Assembly (NCBI GenBank): GCA_050299695.1
Contig: JBNKWI010000002.1
Location: 62,001-126,000, forward strand
Source: Ovoidimarina sp050299695
GTDB taxonomy: Bacteria; Pseudomonadota; Alphaproteobacteria; Rhodobacterales; Rhodobacteraceae
DNA: 64,000 nt
Direction of reading: 5' to 3'
Shown: positions 8,391-16,802 of the stretch, piece by piece
How the letters are laid out: each line of letters opens with the position of its first letter
Numbering within the stretch: the stretch's first letter is position 1
Program-made: the position numbers and the translations under genes
Notes under the pieces: generated by a model
Seen by the model: the letters and a program-made list of their open reading frames with translations, nothing else
Database searches by the model: none
What the model was told of the DNA's origin: nothing

Positions 8391-8459
8391 TCCCCCTGCG
8401 TCTGAACCCTGCGCCGCCACCCCGGCCTCCCTCCGCGATTCCGCCCCGGATTCCCGGAC

Positions 8460-8514
8460 TGGCGCATCGCCGGTGTACGGGCTGTGTACAGGTTGTGTAC
8501 GGGTTGTGCGCGGG
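8460..8514. repeat. 55-bp dispersed element with 11-bp tandem units, copy A
   Basis: From 8473 the unit GTGTACGGGTT repeats about 3.7 times (GTGTACGGGCT, GTGTACAGGTT, GTGTACGGGTT, GTGCGCGG), preceded by TGGCGCATCGCCG. A second copy of the same length lies at 41173-41227 with only six differences in 55 positions. It is intergenic, between a GNAT gene and the end of the frc operon. Confidence 0.8.
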
Positions 8515-8539
8515 AGTTCCGGCCCGGGAACGCGCCAAC

Positions 8540-8575
8540 GGAAACGGCCCGATCCTTTCGGACCGGGCCGTTCCA
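8540..8575 (-). terminator. Probable terminator of the frcBCA operon
   Basis: ACGGCCCG at 8544-8551 pairs with CGGGCCGT at 8564-8571, with an inner TCC/GGA extension around a TTTC loop. The hairpin lies 16 bases past the frcA stop. On the minus strand it is followed by a weak GTTTCCGTT run, so termination strength is uncertain. Confidence 0.6.
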
Positions 8576-8590
8576 AGCGCGCATCAGACC

Positions 8591-9361
8591 TCAGGCGGCT
8601 TCGCGTTCCGGCATCTTTGCGCCGGTCATGAAGGCCACCGCGTCGGACATGGTATAGTCCTTCGGGTTGATGACGGTAAGTCGTCGCCCCAGCCGGTGGA
8701 TGTGGATTCTGTCAGCGACTTCAAACACATGCGGCATGTTGTGCGAGATCAGGATGATCGGGATCCCGCGCGACTTCACGTCGAGGATCAGCTCCAGCAC
8801 CCGCCGGCTCTCCTTCACGCCGAGCGCCGCGGTGGGCTCGTCGAGAATGATCACCTTCGAGCCGAACGCCGCCGCCCGGGCCACCGCCACCCCCTGGCGC
8901 TGCCCGCCCGAAAGCGTCTCCACCGCCTGGTTGATGTTCTGAATCGTCATCAACCCCAACTCCGACAGCTTCTCCCGGGCGAATTTCTCCATCGCCGGCC
9001 GGTCCAGCTTGCGGAGATATTTGCCCATGAACCCCGGCGCCCGAAGCTCGCGGCCCATGAACATGTTGTCGGCGATCGACAGGGCCGGCGACATGGCGAG
9101 GGTCTGGTACACCGTCTCGATCCCCGCCGCGCGGGCGTCGATGGGCGAGGTGAAATGCACCGGCTTGCCGTCCAGGTAGACCTCGCCCTCGTCGGGGATC
9201 ACCGCCCCCGAAACCGCCTTGATCAGGGTCGATTTCCCGGCGCCGTTGTCGCCGATCACCGCCAGGATCTCGCCCGGGTAGAGATCGAAGTCGCAATGGT
9301 CGAGCGCGGTCACCTTGCCGTAGCGCTTGACCAGGTTCCGTCCTTTGAGAATGGGTTCCAT
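8591..9361 (-). CDS. frcA: Fructose/sugar ABC transporter ATP-binding protein
   Basis: This 256-residue ABC ATPase has Walker A GDNGAGKST (residues 37-45), Q-loop VYQTLAM, signature LSGGQRQ, Walker B VIILDEPTAALG and H-loop LISHN. Its single-domain form and sequence match FrcA of fructose/mannose/ribose importers rather than the double-ATPase RbsA type. ATG 9361 shares one base with the stop of the permease gene, giving tight coupling. It is the last gene of frcB-frcC-frcA and should energise sugar uptake at the inner membrane. Confidence 0.9.
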   Translation of the reverse strand: MEPILKGRNLVKRYGKVTALDHCDFDLYPGEILAVIGDNGAGKSTLIKAVSGAVIPDEGEVYLDGKPVHFTSPIDARAAGIETVYQTLAMSPALSIADNMFMGRELRAPGFMGKYLRKLDRPAMEKFAREKLSELGLMTIQNINQAVETLSGGQRQGVAVARAAAFGSKVIILDEPTAALGVKESRRVLELILDVKSRGIPIILISHNMPHVFEVADRIHIHRLGRRLTVINPKDYTMSDAVAFMTGAKMPEREAA

Positions 9362-10434
9362 CACGCAGACACCTTTCTGATCCACTGGTCGACCGCGACC
9401 GCGGCGATGATGAGCATGCCAATCAGGAGATAGGTCCATTGCGCGTCGGCGCCGGCCATCCTGAGCCCCATTTCGAACACGCCGACGATCAGCGCGCCGA
9501 GGAACATCCCGATGATCGTCCCGCGCCCGCCGAAGAGCGAAATACCCCCGATCACCACGGCCGTGATGGCCTGGATGTTCCCGAGCACCCCCGTCGAGGC
9601 CGAGGGCGACACCGAGCCGAACCGGCCGATCATCACCCATCCGGCAAGCCCGCAGAGAATGCCGGCCAGCGTATAGACCTGAATCAGGGTCTTGTCGCGG
9701 TTCACACCGGCCAGCTCCGCCGCCTCGGGATCGTCTCCCACCGCATAGACATGGCGCCCCCAGGCGGTGTGCCGCAGCACATAGGCCATGATCGCGACCA
9801 GCACGATCAGGAGCACGACAGCATAGGTCACCCGCGCGTCACCGATGCTGAACGACTGGCCCCAAAGCTGGAGCGAGGCGGCCTCGGCCTGGATGTCCTG
9901 ACTGCGGATCGTCTCGTTCGCGCTGTAGATGTAGTTCGTTGCCAGGAAGATCTGCCAGGTGCCGAGCGTCACGATGAAGGGCGGCAGCTTGACCTTGGCC
10001 ACCAGAAATCCGTTCAGCGCGCCCATCAGGGCGCCGGCCGCCAGCCCGCACAGGATCGAAATCTCGGCGGGAAGCCCGTAGCGGAACGTGAACTGCCCCA
10101 TGATCACCGAGATCAGGACCGCCATGGCGCCGACCGACAGGTCGATACCGGCCGTCAGGATCACGATTGCCTGTGCCGTGCCGAGGATGCCCACGATGCC
10201 GATCTGTTGCAGGATCAGCGTGAGCGTTCCGGTCTTGGCGAAATTCGGGTTGATCAGTCCGAACACGATGATCGCGACCAGAAGCACCAGCATCGGCACG
10301 ATGGCCGGAGTCTGGTGCAGCATGCCCTGGAGCGTTCCGACAAGGCCCTTCTTGTGCGGTTCGAAAGCGGCGACGTCCTTCGAGGCGCCCGAAAGGGTCG
10401 ACTCGTAGTCGTCATGTGCGGTGTCTGAAGCCAT
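9361..10434 (-). CDS. frcC: Fructose/sugar ABC transporter permease
   Basis: This 357-residue permease has eight to ten membrane segments, including ILTAGIDLSVGAMAVL and FIVTLGTWQIFLATNYIYSANET, characteristic of the BPD_transp_2 family serving CUT2 sugar importers. The cytoplasmic EAA-like loop VGDDPEAAELAGVN, which contacts the ATPase, is visible. Its length and arrangement agree with FrcC. It lies downstream of frcB across a 125-base gap that holds two GC-rich hairpins. It forms the channel for the monosaccharide delivered by FrcB. Confidence 0.9.
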   Translation of the reverse strand: MASDTAHDDYESTLSGASKDVAAFEPHKKGLVGTLQGMLHQTPAIVPMLVLLVAIIVFGLINPNFAKTGTLTLILQQIGIVGILGTAQAIVILTAGIDLSVGAMAVLISVIMGQFTFRYGLPAEISILCGLAAGALMGALNGFLVAKVKLPPFIVTLGTWQIFLATNYIYSANETIRSQDIQAEAASLQLWGQSFSIGDARVTYAVVLLIVLVAIMAYVLRHTAWGRHVYAVGDDPEAAELAGVNRDKTLIQVYTLAGILCGLAGWVMIGRFGSVSPSASTGVLGNIQAITAVVIGGISLFGGRGTIIGMFLGALIVGVFEMGLRMAGADAQWTYLLIGMLIIAAVAVDQWIRKVSA

Positions 10435-10495
10435 AGATTATCCTCCCACCCAAGGGCGTCCAAAAAGGCCGTTGGTTTCCGGATGATGACAGATC

Positions 10496-10546
10496 GGGCG
10501 CGTTTTGTCGCCCGGGTTGCGGAAGGCGCGGCGGGCGCGCCTTCCG
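10496..10546 (-). promoter_or_regulatory. Intercistronic stem-loops between frcB and frcC
   Basis: CGGAAGGCGCG at 10520-10530 and its exact 11-base complement at 10536-10546 enclose a five-base loop, 13 bases after the frcB stop. A second, smaller stem (GGGCG at 10496-10500 with CGCCC at 10509-10513) follows towards frcC. There is no U tract. Such structures usually stabilise the upstream binding-protein mRNA or partly attenuate the permease genes. Confidence 0.65.
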
Positions 10547-10559
10547 TCTCAGGCCGGGA

Positions 10560-11573
10560 TCAGCCCCAGCAGAGGTCCTTGCCTTCGGCAACCGAGATCG
10601 ACTCGACGCCATCGGCAGCTTCGTCGGTGACGAGCGCAACGCCGGTGTCGAAGAAGTCCTTGCCTTCGGTGGCCGCGGGCTTCTCGCCGGTCTCGGCGAA
10701 CTTGGCGATCGCCTCGATACCCAGCGCCGCCATCTTCAGCGGGTATTGCTGCGAGGTGGCGCCGATGATGCCGCCTTCCACGTTGGCTACGCCGGGGCAG
10801 CCGCCGTCGACCGACACGATCAGCACGTCCTTCTCACGGCCGATCGCCTTCAGCGCCTCGTAGGCACCGGCGGCGGCGGGTTCGTTGATCGTGTAGACCA
10901 CGTTGATGGACGGATCGGTGGCGAGAAGGTTCTCCATCGCCCGGCGGCCGCCTTCCTCGTTACCGGCGGTCACATCGTTGCCGACGATCCGTGCATCGTC
11001 CTCGTCGCCCCATTTGTTCGGGTCGCCCAGCGCGATGCCGAAGCCCTGGAGGAAGCCCTGGTCGCGGAGCACGCCGACGGTGGGCTGGGAGATGTCGAGG
11101 TCGAGCATCGCGATCTTCGCGCTCTCGGCATCGGCGCCCAGCTTGGCCTTGGCCCATTGACCGATCAGCTCGCCCGCCTTGAAGTTGTCGGTGGCGAAGG
11201 TCATGTCGGCGGCGTCGATCGGCTCGAGCGGGGTGTCAAGGGCGATCACCAGGATGCCGGCGTCACGCGCCTGTTGTACCGCCGGAACGATCGCCGAGGT
11301 CGAGGACGCGGTGAGCAGGATGCCCTTGGCGCCGTTGGCGATGCAGGTCTCGATGGCCGCGACCTGCGCCTCGTTGTCGCCGTCCACCTTGCCGGCATAG
11401 CTCGACAGCTGGATGCCCAGCTCGGCGGCCTTGGCCTCGGCGCCTTCGCGCATCTTCACGAAGAACGGGTTGGTGTCCGTCTTGGTGATCAGGCAGGCGG
11501 AAACGTCGGCGGCCGACGCGAGGCCAGCGGAAGCGATCAGCGCGAGCGCGCTGGCGGAAAGAAGTCTGGTCAT
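10560..11573 (-). CDS. frcB: Fructose/sugar ABC transporter periplasmic binding protein
   Basis: The 337-residue protein starts at ATG 11573 behind a GGGAGGG ribosome site and has a Sec signal ending LASA-ADV at residue 21. The mature part is a CUT2 sugar-binding protein: SACLITKTDTNPFFVKMREGAE, then ALDTPLEP and VYTINEPAAAGAYEAL, as in FrcB. It should capture a monosaccharide (fructose is the best guess; ribose or mannose possible) in the periplasm and deliver it to FrcCA. It is the first gene of the operon, transcribed away from the ROK regulator whose operator-like palindrome lies about 110 bases upstream of this start. Confidence 0.9.
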   Translation of the reverse strand: MTRLLSASALALIASAGLASAADVSACLITKTDTNPFFVKMREGAEAKAAELGIQLSSYAGKVDGDNEAQVAAIETCIANGAKGILLTASSTSAIVPAVQQARDAGILVIALDTPLEPIDAADMTFATDNFKAGELIGQWAKAKLGADAESAKIAMLDLDISQPTVGVLRDQGFLQGFGIALGDPNKWGDEDDARIVGNDVTAGNEEGGRRAMENLLATDPSINVVYTINEPAAAGAYEALKAIGREKDVLIVSVDGGCPGVANVEGGIIGATSQQYPLKMAALGIEAIAKFAETGEKPAATEGKDFFDTGVALVTDEAADGVESISVAEGKDLCWG

Positions 11574-11682
11574 GGATGCCCTCCCTGGCATTGACTGTGC
11601 GGCGCGGTGCCGCTTCCGGGCGGACATACAGCGCCATCCCGGTATGCAATCAGAAAGCGTGATTCGGGGGGAGAGGTCAATA

Positions 11683-11703
11683 AATAAATCTAGTTGACTT
11701 ATT
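11683..11703. promoter_or_regulatory. Palindromic operator candidate for the ROK regulator
   Basis: The 21-base site AATAAATCTAGTTGACTTATT is an imperfect dyad: the outer AATAA/TTATT arms and the inner TC/GA pair are complementary. It is AT-rich in a GC-rich region, midway between divergent frcB and frcR, and overlaps a TTGACT that could be a -35 element for frcR. AT-rich dyads with TTATT arms are typical of ROK-family (NagC/XylR) operators. Confidence 0.65.
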
Positions 11704-11746
11704 AACTCCCGGGGCGGCATGCTGACCAGGGGAGGAACGGGATCGG

Positions 11747-12934
11747 ATGAGTGTCTCGAGCGAAACCGGCCTGATGAGCGGCGCCACGCAGAGCGGCCTC
11801 AGGAACCACAACGAACGGCTGATCCTGTCGATGATCCGGCAGCTCGCCCCGGTGCCCGCCAGCGACCTTGCGCGGCAGGTGAACCTCTCGGCGCAGACCG
11901 TCTCGGTGATCGTCCGCGATCTCGAGCGCGACGGCATCCTCACCCGCGGCGATCCGGTGCGGGGCCGCGTGGGCAAGCCCTCGATCCCGATGATGCTGGC
12001 GGCCGATGGCGCATTCTCGGTCGGGTTGAGGATCGGCCGGCGCACTGCCGATCTGGCGCTGATGGACCTCTCGGGCCGGATTCGCGGCCAGAAGCTCCTC
12101 ACCTATCGGTATCCGCGCCCCGACGCGATCGCCGCCTTCCTCCGCGAGGGGCTGCCCGAGCTCACCGCGCTGGTTCCCGAGCCGATGCGGCCCCGGATCC
12201 GCGGACTCGGCCTCGCGATGCCGTTCGAGATCTGGAAATGGGCCGAGGCCATCGGCGCGCCCGCCGAGGAGATCGGTGCCTGGAACGATATCGACTTCCC
12301 CGCCGAGATCGCCCGGATGACCGACCTGCCGGTGCATCTGATGAACGACGCCACCGCCGCCTGCCGCGCCGAGCATCATTTCGGCGCCGGTACCGGCTAT
12401 CGGGACTATGCCTATTTCTTCGTGGGCTCCTTCATCGGCGGGGGCGTGGCGCTGAACGGTGTGGTACTCGACGGCAACCAGGGCAACGCCGGCGCGCTGG
12501 GCTCGCTGCAATGCGTCGATGCCGGCGGGCGGCCGGTGCAGCTGATCGACCGGGCCTCGCTGCATCTCCTCGAATCGCGGATCGCTGCCGACGGGCATGA
12601 TCCGGCGCGGATGTGGGACCGCGACGAGGACTGGAGCCGGTTCGAGCCCCATGTGGAGAACTGGATCGCCGAAAGCGCGAGGGAAATGGCCCGTGCCTCG
12701 CTCTCGGCCTGCGCGGTCCTGGATTTCGAGGCAGTGATCGTCGATGGCGCCTTCCCGCCGGGGGTGCGCGCCCGCCTCGTCGCGGCGATCCGCGCCGAGC
12801 TCGATCTCCTCGACGCACGCGGCGTCTACCGTCCGGCGGTGGTCGAGGGTCGGGTCGGCCAGAACGCCCGGGTGACCGGCGCCGCCTTCGCGCCGATCTC
12901 CGAGGGCTACTTCCTCAACGCCGGGGCGTTCTGA
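11747..12934 (+). CDS. frcR: ROK-family transcriptional regulator of the frc operon
   Basis: This 395-residue protein has an N-terminal winged helix-turn-helix (RLILSMIRQL..ASDLARQVNLSAQTVSVIVRDLERDGIL, about residues 26-66, followed by GRVGKPS) and a ROK domain. In the ROK domain the phosphate loop and HxCxCG zinc motif are weak or missing: the stretch FFVGSFIGGGVALNG is kept, while the usual GHxxxxxxxxxC...G region reads NQGNAGALGSLQCVD. It therefore looks like a sugar-sensing repressor, not a kinase. ATG 11747 has GGGGAGGA upstream. Divergence from frcB with a shared palindrome indicates local control of fructose uptake. Confidence 0.85.
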   Translation: MSVSSETGLMSGATQSGLRNHNERLILSMIRQLAPVPASDLARQVNLSAQTVSVIVRDLERDGILTRGDPVRGRVGKPSIPMMLAADGAFSVGLRIGRRTADLALMDLSGRIRGQKLLTYRYPRPDAIAAFLREGLPELTALVPEPMRPRIRGLGLAMPFEIWKWAEAIGAPAEEIGAWNDIDFPAEIARMTDLPVHLMNDATAACRAEHHFGAGTGYRDYAYFFVGSFIGGGVALNGVVLDGNQGNAGALGSLQCVDAGGRPVQLIDRASLHLLESRIAADGHDPARMWDRDEDWSRFEPHVENWIAESAREMARASLSACAVLDFEAVIVDGAFPPGVRARLVAAIRAELDLLDARGVYRPAVVEGRVGQNARVTGAAFAPISEGYFLNAGAF

Positions 12935-12940
12935 CTGTCC

Positions 12941-13759
12941 TCAGCCCGGATAGTCGTAGCTGTAGCCGTAGTCGTCATCCATGTAGTTGCAGCGGTTGAG
13001 GACGATCCCGAGCACGTTGGTATGCTCGGCGATCTCCTTCTCGACATTGTCGATCTCGCTGGTCGTCGTCTTTTCCGCCGCTGCGATGATCAGCGCGCAA
13101 TCGACGAACTTCAGGATCGTCTGGGTGTCGTCGGTGGCCAGCAGGGGCGGCGAGTCGACGATGGTCACGTCGGGCCGGTACCGGCTCTCGATCTCGTCGA
13201 GGATCGCCGGCGTGCTGTCTCGGAGAAGGATCTGCGACGGGTTCTGGTGCGGTCCCTGGTTCATCGACAGGATCACGTTATCGGCGAACCGCACGGCGAT
13301 GTCCTCGAACGCCGCGGTTCCGTCGAGCACATCGGCGATCCCCGCCGAGGCCCTGTGCCCGAAGATCCGCGCCATCTCCGGCCGCCGCATGTCAAGTTCG
13401 TGCACCAGGATCCTCCGGTCGCGCTGCCGCGCGAAGCTGGCGGCGAGGTTGCAGCTCGTCGTCGTCTTGCCGCAGCCGGCGGTGGCCGAGGTGATCAGGA
13501 GCCGCTTCCAGCCGTGGTCCTTGCATTGCTGCAGGATCTTGGTGCGGAGCTTGTCGAAATAGGTCGCCTCGCGGGTCTTGTTGTCTACGAAGACCCGGTT
13601 CCGCAGAAGCGTGCGCGTCGGCGTCTCGAGGCGTGGCAGGGCGTCCCAGAGGCCGGGGTCGAGCACGGCGGGTCCGCGATAGACGCGACCGGCCTTCTTC
13701 GGCGCTTCCGCCTGGCGGCGCTCCCGCGCCCGTTCGATTGCAGCCTGAAGTTTTTCCAT
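12941..13759 (-). CDS. Exopolysaccharide tyrosine autokinase, XrtA/PEP-CTERM-type (CpsD/BY-kinase)
   Basis: The 272-residue cytoplasmic P-loop protein has Walker A SATAGCGKTT (about 91-100), the BY-kinase Walker A' ILVHELDMRRPEM (117-129) and Walker B VTIVDSPP (198-205). It ends in a tyrosine cluster, YMDDDYGYSYDYPG, with tyrosines at 259, 264, 266, 268 and 270, the expected autophosphorylation tail. It is separate from its membrane activator, the Wzz-like protein encoded 30 bases upstream, as in XrtA-associated loci. Cycling of tyrosine phosphorylation should control polymer export and chain length. It converges on the frcR gene with only 6 bases between stops. Confidence 0.85.
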   Translation of the reverse strand: MEKLQAAIERARERRQAEAPKKAGRVYRGPAVLDPGLWDALPRLETPTRTLLRNRVFVDNKTREATYFDKLRTKILQQCKDHGWKRLLITSATAGCGKTTTSCNLAASFARQRDRRILVHELDMRRPEMARIFGHRASAGIADVLDGTAAFEDIAVRFADNVILSMNQGPHQNPSQILLRDSTPAILDEIESRYRPDVTIVDSPPLLATDDTQTILKFVDCALIIAAAEKTTTSEIDNVEKEIAEHTNVLGIVLNRCNYMDDDYGYSYDYPG

Positions 13760-13789
13760 TGGAGCGATCCCTCTACGCGGCGCCGGGCG

Positions 13790-15328
13790 TCAGCCGCCCA
13801 GCCGTTGCACCGCGAGGTCGACCATGAGGTCGAGCGGCATGACCTGTGTGTGCAGGAAGACGATTCCGGCGACGATTCCGGCGGTCGAGGCCATGATGAC
13901 CCCGGCCATGATCGCGCGCCGCTTGGTGATCTCGCCGGGGGTTCGCATCACCGGCAGCGTGGCGATCGGCACGATGCCGAGCGCGCGCGTGATGTCCACC
14001 GGCCGCCGGATCGAGCGGTTCAGGAACTCGAGCGCGGCCACCGCGGCGATGCCCATCGCGATCCCCGCGAGGATCCCGCCGATGGCGATCAGCGGCCGGT
14101 TCGGGCTCGACGGCTCGCGCGGCACCACGGGCGGGTTGACCACGGTGATCCGCTCGCCCTTCGACAGAAGCTCGATCCGCTCGCCGGTCGCGGCCTTGCT
14201 GGCGCGCTCGACGGTCTGGTTGTACTGGTTCTGGATGTTGTCGCGGTCCCGCGTCAGCGTATCCAGCGCGATCTGGTTCTGCGGCGTCCGGTCCAGGATG
14301 TCCTCGAGCCGCTTGATCTCGGCCTCGACCTCGCCGCGCTCCTTCTTCAGCCCCTCGATCTGCGTGTCTACCTGGTCGAGCTGCACGTCGAGCATGGTGA
14401 CCGGCACGGCGGTCTGTTCCGGCGCCGGATCCGCGCCTTCCTGATCGCCGATGATGGCCTCGAGCTGCGCGATGCGGCTCCGGAGCGAGTTCAGCCGCGG
14501 GTTCTGCTCGGAATAGATCGTCACCGCCTTGGCCAGCTCGGCGCGGAGTTTCGCCAGTTCCTGCCGTTCGGGCGAGAGCGTGCTATTCCGTCCGTCGCCG
14601 GTGCCGCCGGTGGCATTGTAGACCAGGATCAGCCGCTCGCGCTGCTGCCCGAGGCTGGTGATCTCGCGGTCGATCGAGTTGATCCGGTTACGCGAATTGT
14701 CGAGCCGCGACATGTTGTAGCCGAAGTTCTGCGGCAGGGCGTCGGCGTTTTCCTGGTTGAAGCGCAGGATCTGGGCGTCTTTCTCGGCAATATCGGCATT
14801 CAGGCTTTTGAGCTGGTCTTCGAAGAACTGCTTGGTGTCCTCGGCGCGGCCCAGGCGGATGTCGGCGTTGTTGCCGAGAACCCGGGTGACGTAGTCGTTC
14901 ACCACCGCCGCGGCGATGCCCGGCTTGTCGGCCTCGAACCCGATGGTGAACAGCGAGGCCCGGTCGCGGCCGGTGGAGATCTTGAAGGTCGTCGCGGCAC
15001 GCATCATGTCGGCCACGTCGTCGGGATGGATGCTCTCGGAATTCTCGAACACGCCCACATCGTTCGACACGTCGATCAGGTTCGCGCGGGTCAGGAGCTT
15101 CTGCTGCAGGATCTGCAACTGCTCCTCGGCCGGCTGCTGCACGGTGGAGCTTGCCAGATCCTCCGGAATCTGCGGCGGTTCGACGAGCAGGAGCGCCTCG
15201 GTGTAGTAGCGCGTCGGCAGAAGGAACGCCGTTGCAATTCCGGCGGCGGAAATAACCGCAGCGACCAGCGCGAAATAATGAAAGCGTCTCAGGAACACCG
15301 AGACGTAGAATGAAATCTCACTTCCCAT
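13790..15328 (-). CDS. Polysaccharide chain-length determinant (Wzz/GumC family)
   Basis: The 512-residue inner-membrane protein has an N-terminal Wzz domain with membrane helix FALVAAVISAAGIATAFLL (about 18-36), a long periplasmic coiled-coil section rich in Q, E and R (about 160-400), the proline-rich PPVVPREPSSPNRP and a second helix after it, then two short C-terminal hydrophobic segments near 455-500. It belongs to the polysaccharide co-polymerase family that sets polymer length and activates the partner tyrosine kinase encoded next. The start overlaps the ATPase gene stop by 11 bases, so the three minus-strand genes form one operon. Confidence 0.88.
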   Translation of the reverse strand: MGSEISFYVSVFLRRFHYFALVAAVISAAGIATAFLLPTRYYTEALLLVEPPQIPEDLASSTVQQPAEEQLQILQQKLLTRANLIDVSNDVGVFENSESIHPDDVADMMRAATTFKISTGRDRASLFTIGFEADKPGIAAAVVNDYVTRVLGNNADIRLGRAEDTKQFFEDQLKSLNADIAEKDAQILRFNQENADALPQNFGYNMSRLDNSRNRINSIDREITSLGQQRERLILVYNATGGTGDGRNSTLSPERQELAKLRAELAKAVTIYSEQNPRLNSLRSRIAQLEAIIGDQEGADPAPEQTAVPVTMLDVQLDQVDTQIEGLKKERGEVEAEIKRLEDILDRTPQNQIALDTLTRDRDNIQNQYNQTVERASKAATGERIELLSKGERITVVNPPVVPREPSSPNRPLIAIGGILAGIAMGIAAVAALEFLNRSIRRPVDITRALGIVPIATLPVMRTPGEITKRRAIMAGVIMASTAGIVAGIVFLHTQVMPLDLMVDLAVQRLGG

Positions 15329-16205
15329 CCGTCACACCCTCGTCCGACTTGGCGGCGGATCGGTCGGCGCCAAGGTACCCAGCAAAGAACACGCCATCGG
15401 CGACGACCTGGTCGACCGTCGAGGACAGCACCAGCTTCTCGTCCGCCGTCGCGGCATAGACCATCGCAAAATCGCAGATCTGGTTCACGAGGCGCGGAAT
15501 GCCCTTCGAGACGTCCCAGACGCGCTCGCAGGCCTGTTTGGTGAATTCGTTCCCTTGGCCGCCCGCCACCCGGAGCCGGTGGTTGATGTAGGCGGCCACC
15601 GTTTCCTTGTCCATTCCGGGCAGGTGGAAGTTGGCAACCACACGTTGCGCGAACTGGCGCAGTTCGGGGCGCAGGATCATGTCGCGCAACTCGGGCTGTC
15701 CGACCAGGACAAGCTGCAGAAGCTCGTCCTTGTTCGAGTTCACGTTGGTCAGCATCCGCAACTCTTCGAGCCCTTCGAGCGACAGGTTCTGCGCCTCGTC
15801 GATCACCAGGACCGAGCGGCGACCGAGCGCGTATTCCTCGATCAGGAAATTCTGCAGGATCTGGAACAGCTCGACATAGTCGTCGACCCCGCCGGTCTCC
15901 ACGTCGAGCGCGTAGAGCACCCAGCGCAGAAGCTCGCCGCGCCCGCCCTGGGCGTTCGAGATCAGGCCCAGCGTCACGTCGTCCGGCAGGTTCTTCAGAA
16001 GCTTCTGCACCAGCGTCGTCTTGCCCGCGCCGACTTCGCCGGTGATCACCGTGATAGGCGCGTGGGTCATCATGCCGTATTCGAGAATCGAGTAGGCGCG
16101 ACGATGCATCGGCGTCCAGTAGATGAACTCCGGATCCGGAAGCAGGGTGAACGGCCGCTCACTGAGATTGAACTGCTCAGTGTAGAGGCCAGGTTCGGAG
16201 GTCAT
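15318..16205 (-). CDS. AAA ATPase of the ExeA/XrtA-associated type
   Basis: This 295-residue ATPase begins MTSEPGLYTEQFNLSERPFT; ATG 16205 is preferred over a GTG at 16241 because homologues start just before the YxxxFxLxxxPF motif. It has Walker A GEVGAGKTT (56-64), Walker B VLVIDEAQNLS (132-142) and a sensor-like LVLVGQPELRD. These features match ExeA/GspA-like ATPases that accompany exosortase-type polysaccharide loci (called PEP-CTERM-associated ATPase). Its mechanical role there is not proven; it probably works with the Wzz/kinase pair. It is the first gene of the minus-strand operon, separated by 597 bases from the divergent sugar transferase gene. Confidence 0.85.
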   Translation of the reverse strand: MTSEPGLYTEQFNLSERPFTLLPDPEFIYWTPMHRRAYSILEYGMMTHAPITVITGEVGAGKTTLVQKLLKNLPDDVTLGLISNAQGGRGELLRWVLYALDVETGGVDDYVELFQILQNFLIEEYALGRRSVLVIDEAQNLSLEGLEELRMLTNVNSNKDELLQLVLVGQPELRDMILRPELRQFAQRVVANFHLPGMDKETVAAYINHRLRVAGGQGNEFTKQACERVWDVSKGIPRLVNQICDFAMVYAATADEKLVLSSTVDQVVADGVFFAGYLGADRSAAKSDEGVTDGK

Positions 16206-16802
16206 GTTCACTCGTTTTCTCCGGCGTCGGGTCGACGTCACTCACGTACAATACCGGCTTGTCTGACGTTCAACATGTAGGTTGTCACGTCGCGATGAGC
16301 CAGTCTTCGCCGCTAACCAAGATCGGCGCATCAAACGCGCGTGAGAACGGGCAAATGTTTCCGACATGCAACCCCCGGCGGCAGTCTCCGGCCGATTCAG
16401 GCACTCAGGTGGCGAAATCTGGCCCCCTCCGAAGCAGCATTTGGCCCGTTCTGTGCGAATCAAGGCCGCATTGTCCACAAGATGGATAGCGGCAAGCCTT
16501 CGAGGGTCCATTGTGGTGATTCTTGCCACAATCCTGGGCGCAGAACACAATCGTGATCGGGCCCGACTGCACAAATGCTGGGCGAGAATAGTGCATTTCC
16601 GTTGTTTTTCAAATATTTGGGCTTGTCCCAAAAGCTTCATGGTATTTGCATATTGTTTGAACCGTTCGGATGCGCGTGCTAGGGTCCGCCTACGGTCTGA
16701 GGGGGCCGTGCCGTCCGGCATGTGCGTCGGACATGTTTGGGAAGGCCGTATCTTCCCCGATTTTGGTTTGAAGGGCTCCGGTTTTTGCGCCGGTGGTGAG
16801 TA
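16206..16802. other. Large divergent promoter region of the exopolysaccharide operons
   Basis: These 597 bases contain no convincing gene; the open frames crossing it lack coding character. The right half (16600-16660) is unusually AT-rich and probably holds the sugar-transferase promoter, though no clean -35/-10 pair is seen. CCACAA hexamers occur at 16475-16480 and 16526-16531, and the inverse TTGTGG at 16511-16516, the last two forming a 6-9-6 dyad. A small GTCCG/CGGAC hairpin lies near 16711-16730. Confidence 0.5.
16511..16531. promoter_or_regulatory. TTGTGG-N9-CCACAA dyad, candidate operator
   Basis: The six-base arms are exact complements. A further TTGTCCACAA sits 31 bases upstream at 16471-16480. 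The dyad is placed between two divergent polysaccharide operons, which would suit a shared regulator, but none can be named. Confidence 0.4.
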
